Shown here: positions 54,754 through 64,000 of the stretch, piece after piece | Numbering within the stretch: the stretch's first letter is position 1 | Layout: each line of letters starts with the position of its first letter | NCBI GenBank assembly: GCA_018902385.1 | Contig: JABSSW010000004.1 | Coordinates: 620,001 to 684,000, forward strand | Reading direction: 5' to 3' | Length of the DNA: 64,000 nt | Source of the DNA: Physcia stellaris | Lineage: Eukaryota > Ascomycota > Lecanoromycetes > Caliciales > Physciaceae | Made by a program: the position numbers and the translations under genes | The notes under the pieces: generated by a model | The model's database searches: none | What the model was told of the DNA's origin: nothing | Seen by the model: only the letters and a program-made list of their open reading frames with translations

Positions 54754-56650
54754 ATGCTTGAGAGAACCATCTTGAATGTACTGCTAGAAATGCATGACAA
54801 TGTTGGCGGGCCAAACCGCAATTTGCTGACTAGGCTAAGGGGTCGCTGGAGCTCCTGTTTGCTATCCTTTTCTTCCCTGCCGGAGCAGCCACCTTTGACG
54901 CACAGTGTTATTACATATAGTGCAGGGATAGAATCATGATACTTCCAATGAGGATGAAGGACGTGGTAGTGGTTTAGATGATGAGCGTGGTCTGCCGACT
55001 GCTGTACTTGCTGATTAGGCGATGCCTGACGTTGATCTTTTCTCTAGATCGAGCATTACTGTCTTCTTTCCCTTGACGTCTACTGGCACTCATGAGCTTT
55101 ACTGAGTCTATCAGTAGTATCAATAATATCTGCTGATGTAACAAGTGCTATATCGCTTGTTACGACATTCCGTCAACTCGTCGACAACGACGCCTCCTGG
55201 TACTTGATTGAGGCTGTTGTTCCTGAGTTCCGAATGGCACTTGTCGATCAGTAAGTGAAGATAGATTGATTGATTCATTAAGCACTCGAAACCGACCGCT
55301 AGGGGTCCGTTATGCGGCTGTAGAGAAACAACAATCGAGACATAAGGCCTCGAATGAACTGTAAAGACAGATAGTCAATTGAGATGCAGTTAAACTTTCC
55401 CCCTCCCCCGGCAGTTTCAGCTTTTTCTTAGCGATAACCCTGAAATAACCCTGAAAAATACTGTCAAACGTCACTAGTCGTCGTTAAAAACACGCACTCA
55501 AATTCTCCCTCGAACGTTGTTTTTTCAATTAATTACAACACATTCAATAGTATTTCAAATTGCATGAAATTAAGTTTTCGTATTATCAACGATGTAATAT
55601 ATATATACTCAATTTTTCGAAACAAAATTATTCGTTTTGAAGCTATCGAAAAGTCTTTATGTTCGCTGGGAGAAAATTTCGATGCCAAGAATTCTCATGA
55701 ATTGTGCACCTCGGTGAAGCTCGCTTAACTGCGGATTCGCAAATTCCCTTCTCGCACGAAATTTCGGTGTGATCTGTGGAAAACCCGAGCTTCAAGTATT
55801 TGAATTTTATGACTGCATATTCTCAAATCGCATTTGTGTACAATTTGCTTAACAAATTCATGATGTTTCAAATTCATGATTTTCATCATTTCGGTGCATA
55901 AATGCATTTCAGGGTTAGAGTTGACATTGACCCTAACCCTTAGAGTTGATTGCGTGATGGACAGTATTGCAACATCACAAAAAGGTTAAGCGATATATAC
56001 AGAAATTCAATGCGATATACTCACTGATATTAAAAAGCATTGATTATCAGTAATTTGCTGCGTTGAATATTGAAAATTCCAGAGGTCACATCGAAATCTA
56101 ATGCGGGGAGGGGAATTCCGGATCCGCATTTAAGCGAGCTTTCGTTCTGCATACGCTAATAGAGCAGACTACTACCATGATACTCCCAAGCAAATGCAAT
56201 AGCCACGGATGTCCTATAACGGATTAGACCAATTATCAACGTGGAATATCGACAGTGTCGACAGGTACAACAGGTTCCCAGTGCGCAGTGTACCACCATT
56301 TAGTAGAACATTTCGAGATAGAAGAAAAATTTGTAGAGCTTGGAGAACCCCAAGCGCACGAGAGCGAGCAAGTCAGTACAGACTACCCACGCACTGGTAG
56401 AAAACTAGAAAGTCTTACGGAGTACTGTGCCTCTCTCCACCTTAGAGCTATCCCATAGTTCACCGCCTGAGGAAAACCGTTGCCTAAGCTTAGGGGCCGC
56501 TACCAATTTAGACAAATTTGCGAAGGTTCCCTCTAACGACACCACCAGTGGATATTAACAAGGCCCCGTTTTGTGATCTCACAGTCTGTCTTTCTTTCTC
56601 TTGTACAAAAATCTGAGAGCTGCCCAGTCCCATTTAACATAACCGGTATC
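54754..56650. other. AT-rich gene-free stretch with telomere-like motif
   Basis: The part from about 55440 to 56110 is visibly AT-rich with long A/T runs and no open frame, as expected of RIP-mutated or relic DNA. Inverted telomere-like motifs AGGGTTAG (55911-55918) and CTAACCCT (55933-55940) flank a short loop. A fragment at 56255-56458 reads coherently (YHHLVEHFEIEEKFVELGEP) but has no ATG-based gene model. Confidence 0.45.
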
Positions 56651-58547
56651 ATGGCATTTACCTTATCATCACACATCCCTAAAGGACTTTTTTGCCTTGG
56701 AGCCTTTTACCTCATCTATTGTATTTATTGGGAGTTGACGGTAGGAGCCTCCCGCCGACGCCTTATCAAGCAACATGGGTGTAAACCTATCAAATGGTTA
56801 CCCATGAAAGATCGCATCCTCGGAATTGATTTTATCTGGGCAAACCGCAAGGTTCTGAAGGAGCATATTGCCCTTGAGAACACGCAAAAAAGCTTGATTG
56901 CTCTCGGATCAAACACCTGTCAGCTCGCGCTATTAGGGACGAGGGTGATAGTCACTGTGGAGCCCGAGATCCTGAAGAACATGCTAGCGCTCGATTTTAA
57001 ATCGTTCTACCTACCAGATCTTCGGAAAAAGAACATGGAACCGCTACTCGGAGAAGGCATATTTACGACTAACGGTGCAGCATGGCAGCATTCGAGAGAT
57101 ATGCTACGACCAAGCTTTGTCCGCTCTCGGCTTGTCGAAGATCTAGAGATGTTTGAGAGACACGTCAATCATCTCTTGCAGGCTATTCCCAGAGACCGCT
57201 CGACGGTAGATCTGCAGACTCTCTTCTTCCGATTCACCCTTGATCTTGGTACGTATTTAGCACAATGTCAACATCTGGTGGTACACAAACCACGTGCCTG
57301 AAATGAACTGTATCTCTGCTTAAGCGGGTACAAGTTGCTCCTGATATCGACGATGACACCATAAAAATAGAAGCTAATTGGTTTAATTGATAGCAACGGA
57401 ATTCTTATTTGGCGAGAGCACAAATTGCTTGCTCCCAGGCACGGAAACCGAGAGTAGTGCTGAGTTCGTAGAAGCTTTCAATTACTGTCAAAGTATCGGT
57501 GACAGTGACCAGGGAATGGGTTACTTGTCTCTTCTCCTGCCGAATAGGAGATATAACAGGAGTTGTAAGATTGTACACAGTATGTCTTCCTAATCCTCAG
57601 TTCAACTGTACGACAATGGCTACGTTCCTATGACTAATTGCATTCAATCAGACTTTGTGGACAACCTCGTCGAGAAGGCGTTGTCCAAGTCTCAGAGAGC
57701 TACAGAGAAGTCAGCTGAAGAACCTGCACGAGTAACCTTCCTCAGCCAGCTAATTTCCGAAACGACTGACAAGGTTCGAGTTCGCTCGGAGTTACTGAAC
57801 CTACTCCTCGCAGGCCGCGATTCAACTGCTGCCCTGATGTCGAATGTGTTCTTCGAGCTCTCGCGGCGTCCTGAAATGCAAGCCCGTCTCAGAAGAGAAA
57901 TCGACGAATATGTCGGCTCTGAGCTTCCAACATTCGAGGGCATCAAAAGCATGAAATACCTTCGTGCGGTCCTCAACGAGTCTCTCCGGATACACCCCAT
58001 AGTGCCAGAGAATTCCCGCCAAGCAGTCCAGGACACCGTGCTGCCGCTCGGTGGTGGTGAAGATGGAAAGTCACCTGCACTGATCAAGAAAGGCCAATTG
58101 CTAGCGTGGAGTTCGTACGCTATGCATAGACGCGAGGACCTCTTTGGGGAGGACGCTGCTGAGTTTAAGCCTCAGAGGTGGCTAGATGATGAAGATGGCC
58201 AAGGGAGCAAAGGCCTCCGTGTAGGCTGGGAATACCTGCCCTTCAATGGAGGGCCAAGGATTTGCATTGGTCGTGAGTCCGTACCTATCCTCTTGTGCCC
58301 GAGCCAAAGCAGACGAACAGCGAAATAAAAACAAGCTCTTCGCGGTCCAGACGTTTCTTTACAGTGGTTGCTAACATCAGATATCACAGAACAATTCGCA
58401 CTCCTGGAATCCTCCTACGTGATAATTCGCATCATGCAGTCCTTCTCCAATATCGAAAGCCGAGACTCGGAGCCATGGCGCGAGAAGCTCATGCTGACCT
58501 GCATGAGCTTCGGTGGATGTAAGGTTGCTCTGACGCCAACAGCCTAG
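56651..58547 (+). CDS. microsomal cytochrome P450, CYP52-like (alkane/fatty-acid hydroxylase type)
   Basis: Four exons (56651-57248, 57394-57579, 57652-58272, 58390-58547) give 520 aa. An N-terminal membrane anchor ([20 protein letters not shown]) is followed by the classic P450 landmarks. The I-helix is [17 protein letters not shown], ExxR is the NESLR motif, and the meander is EFKPQRW. The heme loop is [10 protein letters not shown] with the ligand Cys encoded at 58264-58266; the usual basic residue is kept (R). AGRDSTA, FLFGEST and the [20 protein letters not shown] region resemble CYP52/CYP539-type enzymes that omega-hydroxylate alkanes or fatty acids. Introns are 71-145 nt. The substrate is inferred from family only. 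Confidence 0.93.
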
Positions 58548-59535
58548 GTCAGCAAACTTCAACACCTAAGTGCAAATGGTATCGCAATTTCCTTGAATAT
58601 ACTTCTCTCAAATTTGTATAATTATTTTGTTGGACATATTTTGCTCAACCCTGTGGACAGTATGCGTTGAGAATAAAGTTTGTCTAGTCTTCTTGGAACC
58701 CATTAGCTGTATCATTGTGGACGGGCACTTCGTCGTTCATATATCTCCACCGATCATGTATATACAGCTTACTTTTCAACCCTCCCCAGCATCCTTTCAC
58801 TTCATCAAGCTCTCTCGAAGATATTAGACCCAACATCCTCCTTTTAGCATACACACGCCTCCAACCAAAAAGCATGTGCCTTATTCACGGCCCGTTAATT
58901 TTCAAAAAGTGGCCAACGACGCAGGTTAGCTACCGCAAAACAGACACCCCGCGATAAGTGCAGAGATGCCCGGGGAGTGTTCATGATCCAGTTATGGGTG
59001 CAGATCACAAATGCCTTGAGTAAGATCAATCACGCTGCGGCCTAAGTAAGGCCTTCATGTATCATTCAATGGCGATTCGTTGGTGTATTATCCGGCTAGC
59101 ATCATCAACATATAAAAGAAATGTGGAGACGGCATGATGATCGGATGATGTGACCGGATAGCAAGCAGAACCTAGCATTTGGTGAGAAAAGCGGCGGTGG
59201 GTAGAGAGAGATGCGCTGGTACAAAGGTTTCATACCGGGCATTGATAGGAGTAGAATCTGACGGAGTTATGAGAAGTCAGGAATTGCACGCCGAAGAGCA
59301 GCCTAGCCATTAGTAGCATGGGGAACCCTGTGAGAGTCATGTACATATACTAGGCAGCTCGAAGACCTTACTCATTCCAAAACTGTGCCATTGTGGGTGA
59401 ATAGATTCGCTGCGTCTCATGCACTGTTATCTGCTATTGAAACCAGAACTAGTATGTAATTGTATGCTGTTCCACGCTCAATGCTACGCCCAAAACACCG
59501 GCTCCATAGTGTACTTTTAGGCCCAATCCGCTGGT
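58548..59535. other. convergent intergenic region
   Basis: 3' flanks of the P450 and telobox genes. No supported gene or RNA; short ORFs look random. Confidence 0.45.
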
Positions 59536-61079
59536 TTACTCGAGATCGAACATCGGTCTCGTCGCCATTTCCTCCCACAGCAGCGGCGGTAGCGTGACGT
59601 TGGTGTCCCATGTCTCGAGTGGTAAATCAGCTGAAGGTCGATCGTCCTCACCATCACTGTTCAAAAGACCTAGGATGTTGTATGCCGATGATGTCGAAGC
59701 TGAAGGTCTGCTTGGGCCGGTTGCGGCACTAGGATCGCCAGTGACCTCGTTACGGTCACTCTCATTACTGTTGTCTCTACTTGAATCGCGATCCTGCTCT
59801 GGTCTGTGGGTCGGCATTTTCGTTCCAGCTCCAGATGAGCTTTCGTGTAAGGCGCTTGCGTCTCTACGCTGCTGTTCTCGCTGTTCCTTCTTATCCCTGT
59901 GTTCCTTCCCGTGACGAATGTGCTGCCGCGGATCTTCGCCGTAGAGTGCCGGAAATTTGGTTCGGAATCTGTCTCTAACCTGGGGACCGGTTCTGTGAGC
60001 GAGGTCAAGTTCAGGGTCTTTCGCTATCCGGGTCCAGGAGAAGCCATACTTCCTGTAACCCTTCTCTAGATTTTGGTCTTCGATGTCGGTCCATGTCCCT
60101 TTGCGATTGTTGCCTGAGGCTAAGGCGCTTTCGGAGTGAGTGGTTCCAAGATTATTATCAGATGGTGGTGACGACTGCGTAGTGATAACAGGATTCCAAA
60201 AGCTGTCTGGTGTGTTGGAGCTGGCATCAATGGCTCTCGATCGCACCGGGTCGAACACCTTCTTTGCCGCTTGAGATTTCAACCTCGTGCGGTGGCTGAA
60301 GACGTTGACGTGAGAATGGTTATTCGGTACGATGAAGCATGGATTACTTACTGGTCTTTCAGGTCTACCGGCGTCCTGCCTTGTTGGAAGGAAAACCCAG
60401 GGTGGTTGAGGATCTTCTTCCATTTCCCAACTCCATATATCTCTACCCCCTTTTGTAATTGCTCCGTCTCTGAAGTAGTCCATTTGGTTCTTGGTCGTTG
60501 AGCTGTCCTTTTCTGAGACTGACCGTCAGTGTTGTGCCGTGCCTTGGCAGCCCCGAGGGATATGTTCTCCTCGCTCCGTGTGTTTTCGATCAGGGATAGT
60601 GAGGAAAGACTCCGAGGATGCTCATGCGTGGGCTCGTTCGGGGTGATGGGCGGGAATAGTGCAGCACTTGGTGGTGGCTCATGAAGCTCGTTGACTACCG
60701 AGACAGGCTGGAATGGTCGTGGTTTGTCATTCTTCGCTGTCTTGGGAGCAGGAAGTTGGACGAAGTCCGCTATCCGTTCGTACTCTTGCAATTTCTGTCT
60801 CTTCCGGGGGCCGCGCTGTATCGGCCTTAATTCACTGGACTTGGCAGGCTCACCGATTGGTTTGGCTTCTGCAAGTGCTTTTCGTCTACCAGTGAGCTTA
60901 GCGGTCTCGATATCTAGGTCGATTGTGACACGAGCATTGGGCTCCAGAGGGGACGGCAAGGCGGACTTAGCAGCGAAATCCGGAGAAGGGTCTAGGAGAG
61001 GAGGGATGCGGAGAGACGGATGGAGAGGGAAGTCATCGAGGTAGGAATTGAGCATGGCCATTGGAGCTGCATGTAGCAT
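59536..61079 (-). CDS. double-Myb telobox protein (Tay1/Teb1-like), putative telomere or promoter binding
   Basis: Two exons (61079-60352, 60295-59536; 56-nt intron) give about 495 aa. The first Myb/telobox domain (residues about 199-246) reads KWTTSETEQLQKGVEIYGVG, KWKKILNHPGFSFQQGRTPV, then DLKDHHRTRL across the intron. The second (about 308-358) reads KGTWTDIEDQNLEKGYRKYG, then FSWTRIAKDPEL and GPQVRDRFRTKFP. A paired Myb with a telobox is the architecture of Yarrowia Tay1 and S. pombe Teb1, which bind TTAGGG-type repeats or related promoter sites. The telobox third-helix core is VDLKDHHR rather than the common VDLKDKWR. The rest is disordered and charged. Confidence 0.8.
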
Positions 61080-61529
61080 GCATGCACCGCTTCATCTGAG
61101 AAGCCTGACGCAAAGCTCCATGGGTGGAGTAGGAGTAAATCGGAAGGAAGGTTTGTGATCAAGGAAGAGCAGCGGGCCGAAGCTGGTCAAGGCTGGGGAG
61201 GCCGAAGCAGAGGAAGAGCACACGAGCATGGCAGGCCAAAATCGGCACGTCCCAGAGAGTTGAGGCGAAAGCGTGGAGGTTCTCTCATTGTTACTCGATC
61301 GCCGATCCAGCGCTGTCATACAAGAAAACAACCCTCTTGCTTCCTGCCGGACCCGCAAAGACTTTCCCCGTCTCGCTAGTCTCTTTCCCCCGGCCCCACC
61401 TTTTTCCGGCCGGTTGAATCTATGCGAGTACATAATAATAAAGTCGTAAAGGATTGAGACAATCGATTCGGTATCTGTTTACAATCTGAATCCTTATAAC
61501 CGTCTGTGCTACTGCCAACCCGAGAAACA
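61080..61529. other. divergent promoter region of telobox and DUF7704 genes
   Basis: 450 nt between two genes transcribed apart. No coding frame is supported. Confidence 0.5.
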
Positions 61530-62057
61530 ATGGCATCGATCCTTCCGCCCATTCCCCGCTTCGTCTTCACCATCTTCGAGCCCATTTCACTGTTCGCATC
61601 TCCTTGTCAGCCTGTCTAACGAGCATGATACTGACTACCTGTGATCAGCCTTGCTGGCTTTCTTGCACCCCTCCTAGACACCCCGAACTTCGTTTCCTCT
61701 CAACTTCCCTCTGGCATGCCCTCATTGCCCCTAACAGCGACCTCACACGTCTTGGCCTTGCAACTGGGGAACATGTACGGGCTGACGGGCATGATTGGCG
61801 TCGGCCTGCTTTACTTCACTTCGGAACCCGTCGTTGTGAGGAACTTCTTGATTGCGTGTGCAATTGGCGATGTAGGCCACCTCTGGGCTACTTGCCACGT
61901 CATTGGCTTTGCAAATTTCATAGACGTGAGAAATTGGAATGCAACGACTTGGGGGAACATTGGGGCCACTGCCTTTTTGCTGATCACTAGACTCCTGTAC
62001 CTTTCTGGGGTATTGGGCAAGGATCGCGTGGTCAGAAGTGCAGGAAAAGCGTTGTAG
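61530..62057 (+). CDS. DUF7704-type fungal integral membrane protein, second copy
   Basis: Two exons (61530-61591, 61649-62057; 57-nt intron with CTAAC branch site) give 156 aa. The splice was placed at GTTCGC because it gives EPISLLAGFLAPLLDTPNF without a break. Four membrane helices are likely. The motifs EPISLL, QLGNMYGLTG, IGDVGHLWATCHVIG, WNATTWGN and RLLYLSGVLG align by eye with the copy at 6618-7139. Function unknown. This copy has the intron; the other does not. Confidence 0.8.
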
Positions 62058-62281
62058 TGATAATCAATTTGTGAGGGGGGCAGGTCTTCTGTCTGGATTT
62101 GTAGAATTCCTTGAATACGACTAGACGACTGGCTCTGGAAGCTTGAGCCTGTTCCACTCGACTAAAGGGTCTTGTTTACCTTCAATACCCAATATGCACA
62201 TGACTCGGTCAGAATCTTCCATTCCAGCTTTGCTCGTGATATCAAGTTATCTAATCAAGTCTTCACCCATTAACTGGGTAC

Positions 62282-63469
62282 TCAGTGTCCAGCGATAGCA
62301 TAAGCCCGACGACGGTCTCGCTCCTCTGCAATTGAAAGCTAGGAAGAAGAGATTAGCATATGTTCTCCGGAACGTGCGACCCTCCTTGAAGGATACGTAC
62401 CTTGACACCTTTGCCCTTTGGCAGACTGATCCACGGCTTTTCCCTACCGATGACGAACACGTTTGACTCTCGAGTAGCAAAGGAGTTGTCGACAGCGTCT
62501 TTAATGTGGACGATGTTGAAGCCTCCATCATGACGCTCGCGATGGGTAATCACACCCACTCGGCCCATATTACGTCCACCAGTCGCCATAGCGATGACTG
62601 CCGTATCGAAGCGAATAAAGTCGGTGATCTTGCCAGTAGCCAGATCAATTTTGACGGTGTCGTTGACCTTGATGGCGGGGTCCGGATAGCGAATTCTGGC
62701 AGCATAACGCTTTTCGTCAGCATTTCTCCAGGAATACTACCAAAGCTTGATCCAACGACTGATAGAATGCAACAAACTTACGTTCGAGCATCATGCGTAA
62801 CCAAGAATGGGATTCCGCCCTTGCCTAGCTGCACACGCTTGACCTTTCCCAGCTTGTATTGCGCCTCTTCGGCTGTGATACGGTGCACGGTAAAACGCCC
62901 TTTGGTATCATACACAAGGCGGAAGTTCTCCCCTGTTTTTTCTATTGAGATGACATCCTGAAAGCCAGCGGGATAGGTGGAGTCAGTGCGGACTTTCCCG
63001 TCAACCTTGACAAGGCGCTGCATCAAAATCGCCTTGGTTTCACGAGAGTTGAGGGCATATTTGAGTCTGTAACCCTAGTGAGCAATGAGGAATGATGATG
63101 GGGGATCGTTCGGAATATTAGACTTACCGGTTGCGGATGAAGACGATAAGGGGCATGCAGTCGCGCAACTTATGAGGTCCTGGAGATGGTCGCGGAGCAT
63201 AGGCGCCTATACGTTCTCGATTTCAGCATCTTTCCGGAAGACTTAAAGGAACAACCGAGAGAAAGACGTCGAAGGTGGCTCTACCTGATAGTTTGTCCAG
63301 CCTGACGAAGACGTTAACATGATTCGAACAGTAGGGATTACTCAAAAGTTGTGTACGTACAGCCAATGATGTGGCGCGGAAAGACGCTTCTGATGTTTCT
63401 TGCTGGACAGAATTCAGTCGTTGCAGACCCCACGAGCTTACTATAAGATACTTACGGGCCCCGACCCAT
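62282..63469 (-). CDS. rps4: 40S ribosomal protein eS4
   Basis: Small-subunit ribosomal protein with S4-like and KOW regions. Seven exons (63469-63456, 63402-63361, 63301-63285, 63206-63128, 63066-62782, 62695-62401, 62338-62282) give 262 aa, the expected length. The order is [120 protein letters not shown] and the end [20 protein letters not shown] followed by GH. The third exon is only 17 nt, and the first coding exon only 14 nt. Confidence 0.96.
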
Positions 63470-64000
63470 GATTGCTAGATTTACTGACTTGTCGAGGTCT
63501 GGAATAAGTGAGTAAGAGAATTGAACATTAGTTAGGGCACGCTCTGAAGATGGTGCGGCTTGAATTTAAGCGAGGCGCTAGTTCAGGGGCGAATAAATCC
63601 GCCCCGCCTTTCTACATGTAATTACTCGTAGTAGGGGAGTTTTTGACAGCTTTCTTCACTACAAAACGATTCCAATCTTGTTTATGTCTTGCCTGCTTTT
63701 GCGCCATCTCACCCGTAAAGCCACAAGTTTGATCATGTTTATCAATAATATGGTCCACATCATCTAAATTCTCCGGCCGTATACTTATCGGTGCAGAGCA
63801 TCTCTTTAGGAGCACACAAGCGGGTTTCATCTCTCGCAAATTCGAAGCCTCACCTCTGGTTGTCTCAGTTAATCAGACCCCTGGCTAGCCTAAAAGCCAG
63901 CATTTCTCGCCAGAGGGTCTGAGCCAAAGATCGGGTAAACCCTTGTTTTGAACCTTCCCGACTGCAATATTACACAAAAATAACACGATAAGCTGATAAC
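63470..64000. other. upstream region of eS4 and window edge
   Basis: Includes the eS4 promoter. A minus-strand ORF at 63612-63839 (contains MKPACVLLKRCSAPISIRPE) may be part of a gene, but no family is recognised and it has no splice partner visible in the window. Confidence 0.35.

Noticed and set aside
30037-58547. A secondary-metabolite cluster formed by the FAD monooxygenase, Zn2Cys6 regulator and P450
   Set aside because: The three genes are 14-27 kb apart with ribosomal, dynactin, CoA and tRNA genes between them, and no synthase, terpene cyclase or transporter is present.
1-64000. CRISPR arrays, bacterial-style operons or integrated prophage
   Set aside because: The window has eukaryotic introns throughout and no regularly spaced repeats with unique spacers.

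Overview
The window looks like nuclear DNA of a filamentous ascomycete (Pezizomycotina). Genes are mostly single or interrupted by introns of about 45-120 nt with GT..AG ends. Typical fungal families are present: a Zn2Cys6 regulator, F-box proteins, DUF7704-type membrane proteins and a microsomal P450. Conserved eukaryotic housekeeping genes are also present. Class cannot be fixed from sequence alone. I rebuilt exon structures by hand from reading frames, splice sites and protein-family continuity, so single-nucleotide boundaries are predictions.

Layout. 1-15 kb: the 3' end of a membrane-protein gene; an EB1 microtubule plus-end protein; a small four-helix membrane protein with two alternative last exons; an F-box/WD40 adaptor; a DUF7704 protein; a TA-flanked MITE; a coiled-coil protein; a Cys-rich GPI-type surface protein; a second, decayed MITE; a short SANT-like protein; and a Rossmann-fold SDR-like protein. 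15-25 kb: a PMCA-type calcium pump, an 8-bp tandem repeat, a divergent F-box protein and a Rab5 GTPase. 25-30 kb: about 5 kb with no confident gene. 30-48 kb is the dense housekeeping core: a FAD monooxygenase, ARPC5 (Arp2/3), NDUFAF5-like methyltransferase (complex I assembly), dynactin p62, ribosomal protein eS7, a small secreted protein, phosphopantothenate-cysteine ligase (CoA synthesis), tRNA-Arg, AIM11, two surface or membrane proteins and a Zn2Cys6 regulator. 48-56.5 kb is an accessory, AT-rich, decayed block with orphan ORFs, a frame interrupted by in-frame TGA codons and an intron-containing tRNA-Pro with a broken acceptor stem. 56.5-64 kb: a CYP52-like P450, a double-Myb telobox protein, a second DUF7704 protein and ribosomal protein eS4.

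The genes do not form an obvious operon-like or biosynthetic cluster. The P450, FAD monooxygenase and Zn2Cys6 regulator are 10-25 kb apart with housekeeping genes between them and no backbone synthase. Shared themes are cytoskeleton (EB1, ARPC5, dynactin p62), translation (eS4, eS7), mitochondria (NDUFAF5, AIM11) and the cell surface.

The most interesting points are the duplicated mutually exclusive terminal exon (2.3-3.0 kb), the MITE pair, the decayed TGA-interrupted frame (51.9-53.1 kb) and the possible frameshift at a C7 run in the F-box gene.
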